From Gnetum montanum (lineage: Eukaryota > Streptophyta > Gnetopsida > Gnetales > Gnetaceae): 64,000 nucleotides of DNA. Within the stretch, counting starts at the first letter, position 1. Each line of letters opens with the position of its first letter. Below, in pieces: positions 44,501 through 55,690 of the stretch. The notes under the pieces were generated by a model. The model saw nothing but the letters and a program-made list of their open reading frames with translations, searched no databases and was not told the DNA's origin. Made by a program: the position numbers and the translations under genes. The DNA lies in NCBI GenBank assembly GCA_015680685.1, contig MNCI01029492.1, forward strand, positions 909,315 through 973,314, written 5' to 3'.

Positions 44501-45119
44501 AGGTTGTAGGTGGGCTTGCTAGCTCAAAAAAATCAAGATTGTAAAGATTACAACACAAAGGTGTATTAGTGGGGGTCAACTTAGAAGAATCACAAGCACC
44601 ACTACAAGAACAAGTGAAACACGTATCTTAAATGGCACAAGGAGAAGTCCATGGAATGTTGTTGCCATGATATGTTCCTTGAGGCAATTAGCAGGACATA
44701 AGCTTACAAGTTATTCGCTTGTCACATAGTGGTGAGTGGGTCTCTAGAGAGGTAGATTATTGTGTCCTTGGTGAAGGTTTTCTCTACCACGTTTTCATTG
44801 GAGCCACTTGCATAGACCTTCATGGACAAAGGCAAGACCTTTGTGGATATTGACTTTAGCTAGGAGGATTGGACGTGGCTATCAGAGGCTGAAATCCTCC
44901 AACGCTTGGAGGAGGGCCTTGACCTCTAGAGACAAATGTGAGACCCTCTTAGGTTAGTTTTTTTTTGCTTTTTATGTTAGTTTTGCATGTTGTGCATTCG
45001 CTAATTGATTTACTATTTTGTGTTGTTTTGAGAAGGCACCAGGCAACACCATAAGCCCTAGCAAAGTGGTAGAGGAAGAGGAAGAGGAGCCTCAACTCCC
45101 ACTGGATACCATTGCCTAA
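41502..45119 (+). pseudogene. Intron-containing antisense ORF inside the gypsy element
   Basis: On the plus strand, opposite to gag-pol, exons alternate with six short GT-AG introns: 41,957-42,037, 42,308-42,394, 43,455-43,574, 43,811-43,903, 44,048-44,138 and 44,953-45,035 (81-120 bp). Coding phase is kept across the second to fifth. The protein includes GVKVVLDLTNEFFADLFGLP (about 42,650-42,710), recalling the plant-transposon-protein domain of the ORF at 6.9 kb. It also has a Glu-rich part (QQLEEEGLLHLDWGDFDNLF), a helical part (44,139-44,929) and an acidic C-terminus (KVVEEEEEEPQLPL) with TAA at 45,117. Many stops, mostly TAG, and a frameshift near 41,770 make it a pseudogene. Function unknown. 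It is either an antisense accessory gene of the element or a nested element. Confidence 0.6.
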
Positions 45120-45950
45120 GTAGTCCTGATGTAGCTCTGCTATTGGACAATTTTGCATTCTTTTTTGCTATTTTTGTTGTATAGTCATGGCATGTATTTT
45201 ATTGATGGATTAATGACAATGTAATGATAAACTATTATTTCTATGTCGGTTGCATATTATGTAGAGTTTTGCGTTCATTTTGCTAACCGTTGTATGTTAA
45301 TAATGTGGGAGTTTGATGCGATTAGGCTATTTATGGATCTCATGCTAGTTTAAGGCCATGGTGGGAGGGTTGTTGCTAGTTTAGGGCCATTTCAAGCCAC
45401 AACTATTGCTAGTTTAAGGCCATTTAGGGTAACAAATAAAAAGACAAGGTGTTGCCAGTTTTAGGCCATGGTGGGCCATGGCGATAGGTTTAGGCCATTT
45501 TGGGCCAATGCAATGAAAGAAAAAGGGTTGCCAGTTTTAGGCTATAGCAGGTTGTATGCTAGTTTAAGGTCATTTCTAGCCATGATGGAAGGCAAGTGGC
45601 TAGTTGTAGGTCATTGTGGGCCATGTGTTTTTTGCAATTTTGAATTTTGTGATTTTTATGTATTTTAGCATTTTTTAATGTGTAAGAAAACTAAACGAGA
45701 ATGCATAGGCAAAGGAAATAAATGCATAATAAAATGAGTAATGCAAAACACAAGCAACCATGCGAAATGAAACTACTCAATCCAAAGGCAAATGAGGTAG
45801 GTAAGTAGGCCACTAGCACATGTTGAACCAAGGGGATATCTTAGTCATGTAGTTGCTTCCTAATCCAATGTGGGTTAGGTGATGCATAAGGCCTAGGCAG
45901 CATAAGGTGATATTTGCCTAGACCTTTTTTCGTGACATTAAAGGGTAGCT
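45120..45950 (+). other. Right part of the insert, non-coding
   Basis: Contains array 3 (45,345-45,625) and otherwise AT-rich DNA. No coding signal before the protease region starts. Confidence 0.5.
45345..45625 (+). repeat. AGTTTAAGGCCATGG minisatellite, array 3
   Basis: About eight units with GC(T/C)AGTTTAAGGCCATT or GCCAGTTTTAGGCCATGG followed by TGGGCCATG-like tails. Same core as arrays 1 and 2. Confidence 0.8.
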
Positions 45951-46500
45951 CTTCCTAGAGAGCTTCTTTAGGGAGGTTGTCGACTTCTCTTGGTTCCTCG
46001 AGTAGGTCTACCAGACAAGGTTGACCCTCACCCTTAACGGGTGGCATGTCATCGGGGAACTCTACCACTGATCCTTGATCTGTGTCATGGTTGTTGATGG
46101 TCGAAGGGGCTACATTGTCACCATGTATGATCATTTCTCTACCTTTGTACAGAAGGTTGACTTCTTGGTGGATGGATGAGGAGAAAACCCATAATTGGGC
46201 TAGCCAGGTGCTTCCTAGGATCAGGTTGAACCTGAGCATCTCCTCAATGACAATGAATTCAATTGTTGTGGGAAACTACTCCCCTACCATGAAAGCTATC
46301 ATGACCCTCCCCCTTATGACAATGCGAAAATCATTAAAGGACTTCAAGCATGTTTTCTTCATAGGTTTGATTTGGTCTGCGAGATCGAGTTGGTCAACAA
46401 TTGGAAATGAGATGATGTTAGTTGTTGCCCTGTCGTCAATGTGCACCCTGTGAATCTTGCATTGTCCTATTTGGATTGTTATGAACATTGGCATGGTGAT
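45951..46500 (-). pseudogene. Protease region of the 19.6-kb element
   Basis: Leftward: MPMFITIQIGQCKIHRVHI, DDRATTNIISFPIVDQL. The catalytic motif, V-D-x-G-(S/A) in the family, is I-D-D-R-A, so the Gly is lost. Then FNDFRIVIRGRVMIAF and MLRFNLILGSTWLAQLWVF, the I-L-G-x-x-W-L end of plant gypsy proteases. An acidic tail (SVVEFPDDMPPVKGEGQ) follows and leads into the insert rather than into RT. Confidence 0.7.
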
Positions 46501-49500
46501 GACCTGACCTTTTTCAAGGTCAACCTTAATTGCCTCATCACGAAATGCTAGAAATGTTGAACCTGATTCCTATGATGTGGGGAGAAGCATCACAACATGG
46601 ATGGCTTGTTCATCCACTAGGATGTCCTCCTTAATTAGAATGGAGGTCAACATGTGGACTAATGCTTCATGGTGAGTGAAGGAGGTCATGACCAAGTTGT
46701 ATAGGCTCAAAGTTGTGTTTTTTTGTTTCAAAGCCTATTTGACTTGTGCCAAGGTATCTAGGAAATCCTTACTGTTGTCAGTTACTTTGTTGGCCTTCAT
46801 CTCATCCATGCAACCTAGGAGATAGATCTCTTGGGGAGGAGATTTGGGCTTTGCTTATTTTGTTTGCTTTTGAACCTTAGTGCTTGGTGGTTGGTTTCTT
46901 GCGATGGCTATTTTGGCCGACATGGCCATAGAAATAGAAGACAAGGGGACAAGGTTAGGTAGACCTAGCTTCAAGCATTCCCTGATTATTTTTTCGATGA
47001 GATGCTCGTTGGGCCTCTTGGGCTACCACCTAGACTACCTGTTGTTGTATGCGAGATGAGGCCTTGGGCAAGCAGGGCTTAGCACAGTCTTCACCACCGA
47101 ACTTTGAGTAGGTAAGAAGTTTGCACGTTGAGGCATCCTAATGAAAAAAGGTGTTTAGGTTGTTGTTGCTGCAATGTATTGTAGGTCCCTAACCACAAAG
47201 GATGTCATCGGCATTCAAGGTGGTTCTCTAATGATAAAAAAACCTTGAACTAGTTAATGTTGAGGAGGCCCCAATGTTGCTAGAGGGCACATAAACCATG
47301 AATAGCTCTTATGCTGGTTCTGAGTCATCCTCAATGCTAATGGCATTGATAATGTAGCTTGTGCCACTTGCATTGAGAGGATCTTTGTAGGCCTTCATTG
47401 ATTAATTGATTAATTTTCTAGGCTAATTGGGTTGGTTGCATCAAGGACTAGTTGGCCTTAGTCAATCATGTGTTGTTTGTCATCCCATAAGATCATGCAG
47501 AAGTCTATGTCATGATTGGGAAGTTGATGGTAATGGTAGAACTGGTCCAACCTAAAATGTTTAGGGACTGGAGGCTCATTTGGTGTGGCTACTGATGGGT
47601 TTCTGAGAAGCTTGCAGTAGCAATCATGGTGCTTACGAGCATCCTTAGACATCTTCTTATACTTGATTTGCCTAGCATTAAGTAGCTAACCCAAGAGCTT
47701 TGATGGCTTGATTGACAACAGTGCGTACTTTGAGCAATCCTTGTGCTCAAAGTTTGGCCTTGGGGTAGCTTGCCCTGTGGTCACCGATGGTGTAGACTAG
47801 TTGGTCGTTGCAATGCCAGAGCTAGATACCTTGTTGCTGGCTAGGGCCTTAGGTGCCTTAGGTGTTGGTTTGGCATTGTTTGGCTTGGCCTCATTGGCCA
47901 TCATTGCAATAGTTGTGGTTGCCTTGCCCTTTTCCTTGTCTTTCTTTACATGCACATTTTTTTAGGCCATGTAGGCTAGGTCCTTACTAGCTTTCACCGC
48001 ATTTTGAATGCTCTTCATTTGAGCAAATGCTTGGCTCAAGGAGTGCGAGGCAAGGTAGTATAGCTTTCAACTTGATGAAGTCATTCATTACACCTTTGAA
48101 AATGACCAGTAGGTGGGTTTTTGTGATGGGCTCACGAATTTCATTAAGTGCGGTGCTCTAGCATTGGATGAATTTTTGTATGGGCTTTAAGTGGCCCTAC
48201 TTAATTTGCATTAGTTGGTCCAAGGTTGCCTTGGGCTTCAAGTTGTACTTGAAGTAGGTGACGAATTGATTGAGCAATTCTTCCAAGGAAGATATGAAGG
48301 CCCTAGGAAGTATGTGGTACTAGTCTAGTGCCCTGCCAGTCAAAGACATGGCAAATGCATGGATGAGTATATGTGACCATGCCTGCAATAGAAAGCATTT
48401 AGAATAGAAGGTTACTAGGTGGGAGTTAGGATCCCCTTCACTATTGTATTTAGTAAACTAGGGAAGTTGGACTCCAAGAGGTAGGGTAAGTGATGGGACT
48501 GTAAGACTGATTGGGTTATCTTGGTAAAAGTCCATCATGTGGACTGTTTTAGAGGAGGCAGCTTTGAGTGGCTTAACCTCCTTTATGAGCGTGTGAATGA
48601 GCTGGACCACTTGGTCCAAGCTCAGAGTGGGCATAGTGGGTTATGCTGGTTATATTACCCATTGTGCTACTTGAGTGGCCCATGGCCCTGCTATGGGATG
48701 CATGACCACGTGAGATGCCTATTGCATATACTGTTGCATGTGTTGTGTCATGGGCATAGAGGCTAGGGCCCACCACGTGGTTGTGGCTTGCATAATTGTA
48801 GGGGGCACCAATGGGATAAGTAGAATGTATGACACTTGAGTCGGTGCTAGCTGGGACATCTGCACAGTGTGCATGTAAGTTTGTGTGGGAAAGATGGATG
48901 CCGACACAAAGGATTATGTAGACTATGCAGATGACGTGAAGGGGAGGGTGGTAGATGGTCCTGCACCCTAATGCATTTGATGTACAAAGGTTTGGATGAC
49001 AGACAGTCCTACATCCTAATGTGCATACACTTGATGACTTGCCACCATAAGGGTTAACTTGGGAGGTGATAAAGGGGATGTAAATGAGTGATAAATTGTA
49101 GATGTTTGGGACTGCAAAGGGATGAAACTAGAGGTAGGCTACTGGAAAGAGGCATAAAAAGGGTTCTCATTTTCTAAATGAGTTTTGAACTCATCCTACC
49201 CATCTTGTAGGGGCTCCTTGTAGTTGGTTGCTATATTGTGCTCATTTGATCCACTCAATCAAACGAGTTGGTCGAGTAGCCATCAAAAGGTCTCGATGAG
49301 TGGAATGAAATTTTTGGGGGTAGGAAAGTACTCCCTTCCATTCTAATGTATGATTTTATAACCCTGTTTGGCATCCATTTTGGAGTGGTCTAGGGATAAG
49401 CCCACCTGGAGTTTTGCACAAAAGAGGTTATATTTTTCATCGTTGAGTACCATGTACTCAAGCGATTGGTAGCGTAACCTGAGTCACTACCTCTCTACCA

Positions 49501-49603
49501 AGGCAGACCCCCCAACCCTAGGAAAATCAATTGTGACCTCTTGTTGACTAGGTTTAACAACAACCACACTTAGGGCAGAGGTTGAAGGTTGCTTAGGATT
49601 CAT
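46501..49603 (-). pseudogene. Gag of the 19.6-kb element, broken
   Basis: ATG on the minus strand at 49,603 (MNPKQPSTSALSVVVVKPSQ). The retrotransposon gag domain lies about 48,380-48,000: HAFAMSLTGRALD, LEELLNQFVTYFKYNLKPKA, GHLKPIQKFI. The C-terminal part has YHYHQLPNHDIDFCMILWDD (47,565-47,500), a degenerate zinc-knuckle of the C-x-Y-H-x-x-x-x-H-x-x-x-x-C type seen in Tat elements. Gag forms the virus-like particle. About 15 stops are present. The N-terminal half is Ser/Met/His-rich and variable. Confidence 0.7.
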
Positions 49604-50041
49604 GATGCTATGAGAAAGATGCAAACGTTGCATATGCTAAAAAAAATAGCTAAGTATAGAAATGCTAAAAAATGGCTAAGTAAAAAGATGCTGAAAAATG
49701 CTAAAAAGTGGCTAAGTATGAAAACGCTAATAAAAAAATAACTTTGGTGTGCTATGATTGCTATGTTGAGGGGTGCTATGCTCTCCTGAGCACACAGAGT
49801 TTTGGCTAAGTGCTAAGGATACGCTTTGGCTTTCATTCAACGAGGTTCTAGAAGAACTAACAACTGGATCTAATCTACACAAACCAACTCATAGATAACT
49901 CTTACATTGGCCTATAGTCGAACTACTGGCATGGTAGGTCTACAAGGGTGTCGATTTTATGCTAGCCCGAAGCTAGTAACGAAGGTGTAGAGAGCACACA
50001 AGACTACCATTGAACGCAAAAGAAAAGGACGCGGCTCTTCT
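49604..50041 (-). other. Leader between 5' LTR and gag
   Basis: Contains short repeats of AAAATGCTAAAAA(A/G)TGGCTAAGTA (49,630-49,745). No clear tRNA primer site starting TGG is found next to the LTR, so the primer is unknown. Confidence 0.5.
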
Positions 50042-50778
50042 TCTAGCATTAGAAAACTGAAGCAACCAAAAATATTTGCAGTTGGAATGGTCACACCAAG
50101 GGATCCATGGCTGCAGTACAGTCCTAACCCTGCCCTTGTCCGAAGGGCCATTATTGGAGGGAAAAAACAAAGGTAGAGCACTTGAAATGATCTTGTTAAT
50201 CAAATTGGAACTTACAGAGTGTTTTTACAAGCGAGTGGTAAGAGTTTGCGCGGTGTTGTCGATGACATCAAGACTGACTAAGCCCAAGTGTACTAGGGTT
50301 TCTCGATATGAAAACGATGGTGCAAGTGTACAAATACGTGCAAAATAGTGAAAAAATGTGAGTGTGATGCTAAATGCCAAAGAAAATTCTTGAAAATGCA
50401 ATGGAGTTTGAGGGAAGAAGAATGACACCACCCTAAATGGGGGAGCATAGCAATTGCAGAAGATAGGTGAGGAGGTACACGATGTACATACAAGCGTAGT
50501 AGGCAATGTAGTCACAATCTTTGAGGTGTTTAGGCTATGAAAATAACATTCATCATAAATTTTAAGCCTATTGGGTTGGCTACCATGGTGTCCTGTGGGT
50601 TGCAATGTACTATAGTGTCTAGTGGTGTCCCAAAGTTTTGTCAAGGTGCTAAGGGTGTTTTAGTGTAAGAGTGCTAATGCCAAGATGTCAATTGCTGAAT
50701 GAAAAAATGCCAACCGGATGTTTCAAAATGCCAATCACCAAATAAAATTGCTAACCCATAAAATGTGAAATGTGAGGG

Positions 50779-50786
50779 TATTTATA
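50779..50786 (-). promoter_or_regulatory. TATA box of the 5' LTR
   Basis: Minus strand CCCTATAAATACCCTC, the same context as 32,867-32,874. Confidence 0.65.
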
Positions 50787-51013
50787 GGGTTAGGGTTGAC
50801 GTGAAGTGCAAATTAGGCCCCATGTGGCAAAGGAAGTAGTTGAGGCTATGCTGACCCCAACTACGCTCTCACTAAAGCAACTGGTGCTATGCTCTGGTGT
50901 GCTCCAATGGACCCCAAAGAACTACTGGACAGTGACTACATTGCCAAGGCTGCATGTACCAAAGTTGAAAAGATCGCAATGTACCTACAAACAGTGCAAA
51001 ATAGTGTAATTTG

Positions 51014-51615
51014 GAGGCTACGCTCCAGGACTACACTCTTCCCTCTTTTGAGTAGGATTGAGCATAGGTATAATTGTGGGACAAATGGGGGTTCCAAAGG
51101 AAATGCAAGTTGTTGATCTTACTTACCGAAGAAATGTTGAAGTTGAGATGAAAGTCGGTGCTAGCCTCTACAAGCTTTTGGAGGCTATCCTACATTGCTA
51201 GGCTAGCTACACTTTGGAGCATAACCCAAAACTTAGACAAATTCTATAAAAATTGAAGTCCACTGCTAGCTATGCTCTAGAGCATAGTAGGGAAAGTGAG
51301 AGTGTAACACTGACACTTAGAAAAAATTGGCAAAGCTTGCAACCTTCATCTGGCTTATGCTCTAGAGCGTAGCAGGAGGGGTAGCTTTAGGAGTTAGAAA
51401 ATTTGTTAAAATGCCCCCTCCATGTTGAGTTAGCTTGATGGCTTCTAGTTTGACACTTAGGAAAACTAGCCACTGAAGTGCATGCTCCACTGGCTACACT
51501 CTAAAGTGTAGCACAATGCTTAGAAAAATTTTTTGCAACTATTATCGACACTTAAAAAATTTTGCAAATTTGATTCTATGCTACATGCTATGCTGACTAT
51601 GCTCTAGAGCGTAGT
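51014..51615. repeat. Palindrome cluster in U3 of the 5' LTR
   Basis: CTATGCTCTAGAGCATAG (in 51,265-51,290) is a perfect 18-bp palindrome. Others are TTATGCTCTAGAGCGTAGC (51,353), GGCTACACTCTAAAGTGTAG (51,492) and CTATGCTCTAGAGCGTAGT (51,597). Confidence 0.85.
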
Positions 51616-51726
51616 CCAGTAGTAAAAGCATGAGCCAAACACTTAGAAAAAATTTGCCTCGTGTTGATACTTAGACAAATTCATGCTCAACGTGTTGGGG
51701 CCCAAATTTGGTGGTGTTTCAACTCT

Positions 51727-52245
51727 CAATGTGTGGGGCATAAGTAACACCATAATTTACGCTGATTTTGCAAACATACCTAAGATGCTGCAAACTTATT
51801 ACGCATCATCATTCATGCTAATGCTGCAAACTTTCCTCTTTCATGTGCACATATTTGAGGTTGGTTTCCGAATCTATAGAATGATTGCATAGGATCCCTG
51901 TAATAAAAAAAATAGCTTAGAAAAACGTAAATCCATAGTAGTAGTGTCTATAACAATGATGGTGATGGCCAATGCTAATGACAAATTCAAAGTATACCAA
52001 AATCCATACATTGCATCGACACTGTTGGCATGCAGTGTGAAGCCATCCACTTCCGAGTTTGCTGCTATAATCACTTTCTACGTAGGTTCTGCTCTCACTT
52101 TTATCCTTACTACACTTCAGTTAGTTTTAATGGTTACTTTAACCTCCTTAATATGTTTACATTAATGGAGAACCACCTTTTTCAATGGCTTTGGTTTTAC
52201 TATGCTTTGTAATGTTTGTTGAAATTTTGCTTTGCTCTATTGTAG
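51727..52245 (+). other. Host sequence between the 19.6-kb element and the first recognised exon of the second gene
   Basis: No transposon motif. Probably intron or 5' region of the gene that follows; a pyrimidine-rich acceptor leads to 52,246. Confidence 0.4.
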
Positions 52246-52301
52246 GGAAGCTAGGGTCATGGAGCTTATCTCTTCCCTTAGCATCCTTCCATTTTTCACC
52301 G
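52246..52301 (+). CDS. Second gene, first recognised exon
   Basis: Acceptor TATTGTAG, strong donor CCG|GTAAGTG. Contains an in-frame ATG (ATGGAGCTTATC) that could be the start codon. EARVMELISSLSILPFF, no stop. Confidence 0.45.
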
Positions 52302-53043
52302 GTAAGTGATTTCGATCATAATCTCTGTTTTGTTTTAATTTGCCATGGTACTGCTTTGTGATTTTTTTTAAGAAATATTTTTTTGATACATTATTCATGA
52401 TAGATGTCTTGTTGTCAATTAAATGATAGATGAAATACTGAAGTTCGTATAGATACTACTTGGGCTGATTTTTGTAGTGGAAGCCATGGCTCTAGTTAAG
52501 GCTATTTACCTGAAAAAGTGGGCAGCATCTTTGATGCACCCATTAACCAAATATCAGTAAAAGTTAAAGCTGTTTGAGCCAACATCTTTATGGTGTCCTA
52601 AACAAAGAAAATAAAGTGTATCCAAGTTAGATTTGGTGCCACTTCATCATGGAATGCAGTGGTCTAAGGCGAGACAAGATATAATAGTTCCTTCATCCAT
52701 TTCAAATAGAACTGCATATGTAAGGATTGTTAGGGTACCCTCAAGCCACCAAAAACATCATACACCTATGGAGCAGTTAATCCAAGGTTTCAGGGATCTA
52801 GATGTAGTGTATCCATGCATTGAGGACTAGAGAGATAACTTATGCCAGGGCTTTTCTAAAGTTTTACTCAAGCTTCTGTTTCAAAACATCGACATCATCC
52901 ATCTTTAGGTAGAGTTGTGTGTGCACATGTTCCAAGCTTTAATTAGTCTTGACATCATCCATATGTTATTCAGCTTTAATTAGTCTTGACATGTGTCTTT
53001 TGTGTTTTAAATCTTTGAAAAAGGTTATGCAAGCAATGGCAAA

Positions 53044-53186
53044 ACTTGGGTTAACCATAAACATTCCAGAAGTAGGAAGCAATGAAATAGCTCCTCGTAT
53101 TGCTGGAAACAAGGGAAGGACCCTAGATGAGGATGCAATTCTTCATCAGTTGAAATTTATCCTAATTGAATTATAGGATGCTCCCA
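53044..53186 (+). pseudogene. Second gene, internal exon with TAG
   Basis: Acceptor GAAAAAG, donor A|GTAAGT. TAG at 53,174-53,176 lies where a Gln codon (CAG) would fit: LIEL-stop-DAP. The phase joins the next exon. Confidence 0.6.
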
Positions 53187-53339
53187 GTAAGTTTGAAAAT
53201 TTAATAAATCATTGATTTTCCTTCATGTTTTGGAATCTACGTCACAACCTCGAGAATATGTTTTATATTTTGCATGTCTTTGTGTGGACAATAGAATTCT
53301 AGAATATTTTATAATTTATACCTTATTTCTACCTTGCAG

Positions 53340-53490
53340 ATTCACAACCATCCTTGAATCCTCTTGTACAAGAGTGTATAGATGTTATCACAGAGCAACA
53401 AAGGCTTTTTGCCTTGATGAGGGGAGAATGGGTGAATGGGTTGCTGTCCCACAAGATTGTAATGCCAGAGTACACTATTCGAAGGGTTAG
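53340..53490 (+). CDS. Second gene, internal exon
   Basis: Acceptor TACCTTGCAG. Clean reading of 50 codons to YTIRRV; the donor near 53,485-53,495 is ambiguous. Confidence 0.6.
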
Positions 53491-54067
53491 GGGTATAATT
53501 TTGAATTTTGTTAAATAAATGGTTAATCTAGATGCAATAATGACTTATATTTTGCATCAACCAAGATGACACAAACTTTGTGCTCATATTGTGATGTACT
53601 CTTTCATCAGAACTCATGTAAGGAACATGTGTGAAGAACTTAGATTATAGATCCAGTAATGTATGGTCTTCCCAATTTCCAACTGATTCTCATCTTCTCA
53701 TCTATTTAGTTTGTGCATTTCATCCACAATGGATGTTGCATGCAGATTCTATAGCATATCCAAGTGCTCATCCTACAAACAATCTTTTCTTTGTTAATAT
53801 GCTTCCTCTTACAAAATGATATCCAAAAAAATATGTTACAGTTTTGTCAAGCCCTCCCAATCCCTTAAATCTTGAGGCTTCTATGCTAGTTGTAGGAAAG
53901 CACAACTCTCCTATTTTCACATTATATTGGGATTCAAAGTTGTAGTTTTCTCTTCAAGCATGGTACTTTTACTAAGACACATTTTATACGATAACAGTGC
54001 TTTTGAATTCTTTATACTATTAGGGGTGAACTTCTATTTGGGATGCCATTTTACTTCTTTGTTTTAG

Positions 54068-54155
54068 AATTAAAATGGCTCATGGAGGGATTGTTCAAGC
54101 AATTAGTCTTGCATCCTCTGCTTTGAACATTATGTCAATATTCCAGGAACAAGAT
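54068..54155 (+). pseudogene. Second gene, last exon, part before the insertion
   Basis: Acceptor GTTTTAG. Reads IKMAHGGIVQAISLASSALN then IMSIFQEQD. The element begins right after GAT (54,153-54,155). Reading on into the LTR gives 27 foreign codons and TAA at 54,237-54,239. Confidence 0.65.
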
Positions 54156-55296
54156 TGTAGATGCATAAATTTTGGTCGCATCAACACCTGGGGAAAAACT
54201 CATTTGAGGAGACTATTGCCTAAGGCGCCTACTGTATAAGTATGGACACTCGGGAATAGTCTCAGCTAGATAGAGCCATGTGATGTTTCAAAACAAAATA
54301 AATCAAATTGAAAAGTTAGGAGAATTCAAATTGAACAACTATCTTGAAATTCAAGACTTCATGAGAACACAATAGGAAACTAAAAAAAATTAAACTTTTC
54401 CTTGGTTGTTGTTGTCGCTAGTTCGTGCCATCCCATTGTTGCAGATGCCACCGCAACCAACGCTGTTAGTAGCAATTGGGAGAGGGAGAGAGAGAGATCA
54501 ATTTAGAGTTCCACCACCACACGCCTCACCGTCGCCTACCACGCAACTTGTCGTTAGTGGCAGAAAAACTATGGAGGTTGCTTGTTGTAGCTTTATTATT
54601 GCCAAAGAAAAAAAGAGAGACAGAGAGAACCATGTTATAGTTGTTGGTTCAGATTTCCAAAGGGAGGAAAAGAGAGAGAGAGAGAAAGAGAGAGAGATCC
54701 TATCACCAACCATTGCTGTTCGTAGTTGATGCTAAGTAGAAGTCCCTTGTGATAGCAAGGATGAAAAGCCCGCTATGTAGGGATGTGTTGTCGTTGTTGT
54801 CTACTCTGTGTGCTGTAGACACATCATTTGCAACCTTTGTTTCCTAGCGCACACTATTCTGTCTGCCACATGTGCCACCAAAGAGAGGAGAGGTTGGACC
54901 CAGATGAAAGAGAGGTGAGCCCCTAATGAGAGAGAGGTTAGGAGAGGGGAAGGTCTCTCCTCTCTTCTCCCTTTGCTCCCCCCTTCCATTTATAATTTTG
55001 CTCATCTAGGTATTTAAATGCCCATGCCCTACGTTAGTTACACCCACTACTTGGGCCATTACGCAACTTCCATAATGCCTAGGACCACCATGTCGTTGGT
55101 TACGCCACCACTGCACGTAACTCATGGCACCACCTAGACATACCTCTCATCACATTTTCCATTATTACAATGGTTACGTTCATCACCTGAGCCATTATGT
55201 AACTTCTATAATGCTTGAGACCACCACGATGAACAATGATACACACGTGTTGATTATGGCCCCGTGCCTAGCATGGGTGAGGTTGATACATCAACA
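54156..55296 (-). repeat. Left (3') LTR of the exon-inserted element
   Basis: 1,141 bp. Its U3 (plus coordinates 55,000-55,296) carries short inverted words: CATTACG with CATAATG (55,057-55,077) and CATTATG with ATAATG (55,193-55,213), upstream in minus sense of TATAAATGG. Confidence 0.7.
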
Positions 55297-55690
55297 CTTA
55301 ACCCCTAAACTTAAATTGCATGCAACTGCAAGGATAGCAAAACCGTAGAAACATAAAAGGAGATGTAAAAGACAAAGGACAAAGTCAGGACTTACGTAAG
55401 GACTACCAAAATTAGAACTAGGGAAAGAAGGTTTAGGATTTTGGTAATGACAATGATAATATTCAAAAAATGGGAAGCATCAAATTTTCAAAAAAAGGTA
55501 GAAAATAAAGGATTTGGATATACGGGTTTTCAATAGGGAGTAAAAGAAAACAAAATTTAGGGGAAACAATAGTTTTGAAATAGGAACAAAATAGGATTAG
55601 GAATAAGAAAAACAATAAGAAAAATTGATATTTCAGAAAATGGGAAAACAAAGGTTAAAAAAAATGGCTCTCCTTTTAACGTAAAAAAGG

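Larger units (their letters stand above)
32146..51721 (-). mobile_element. 19.6-kb Ty3/gypsy retrotransposon with an embedded antisense gene
   Basis: Flanked by the perfect 5-bp duplication ACTCT (32,141-32,145 and 51,722-51,726). LTRs of 1,678 and 1,680 bp. On the minus strand the order is gag (from 49,603), protease, a 6.7-kb insert with a plus-strand ORF, RT, RNase H, a second RNase H (aRNH-type), then integrase. A second RNase H before integrase is the mark of the Tat lineage. All frames are broken. Confidence 0.85.
50042..51721 (-). repeat. 5' LTR of the 19.6-kb element
   Basis: Collinear with 32,146-33,823. Ends (plus sense) GGTGGTGTTTCA, directly before the ACTCT duplication. Confidence 0.9.

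Noticed and set aside
49960-50041. tRNA primer-binding site of the 19.6-kb element
   Set aside because: No TGG-starting 12-18 nt stretch abuts the LTR on the minus strand; TGGTAGTCTTGTG about 30 bases away is too far to accept.
52633-52830. 65-codon ORF (IVRVPSSHQKHHTPMEQLI) as an exon of the second gene
   Set aside because: No acceptor or donor fits its ends and the neighbouring exons join other signals; too little evidence.
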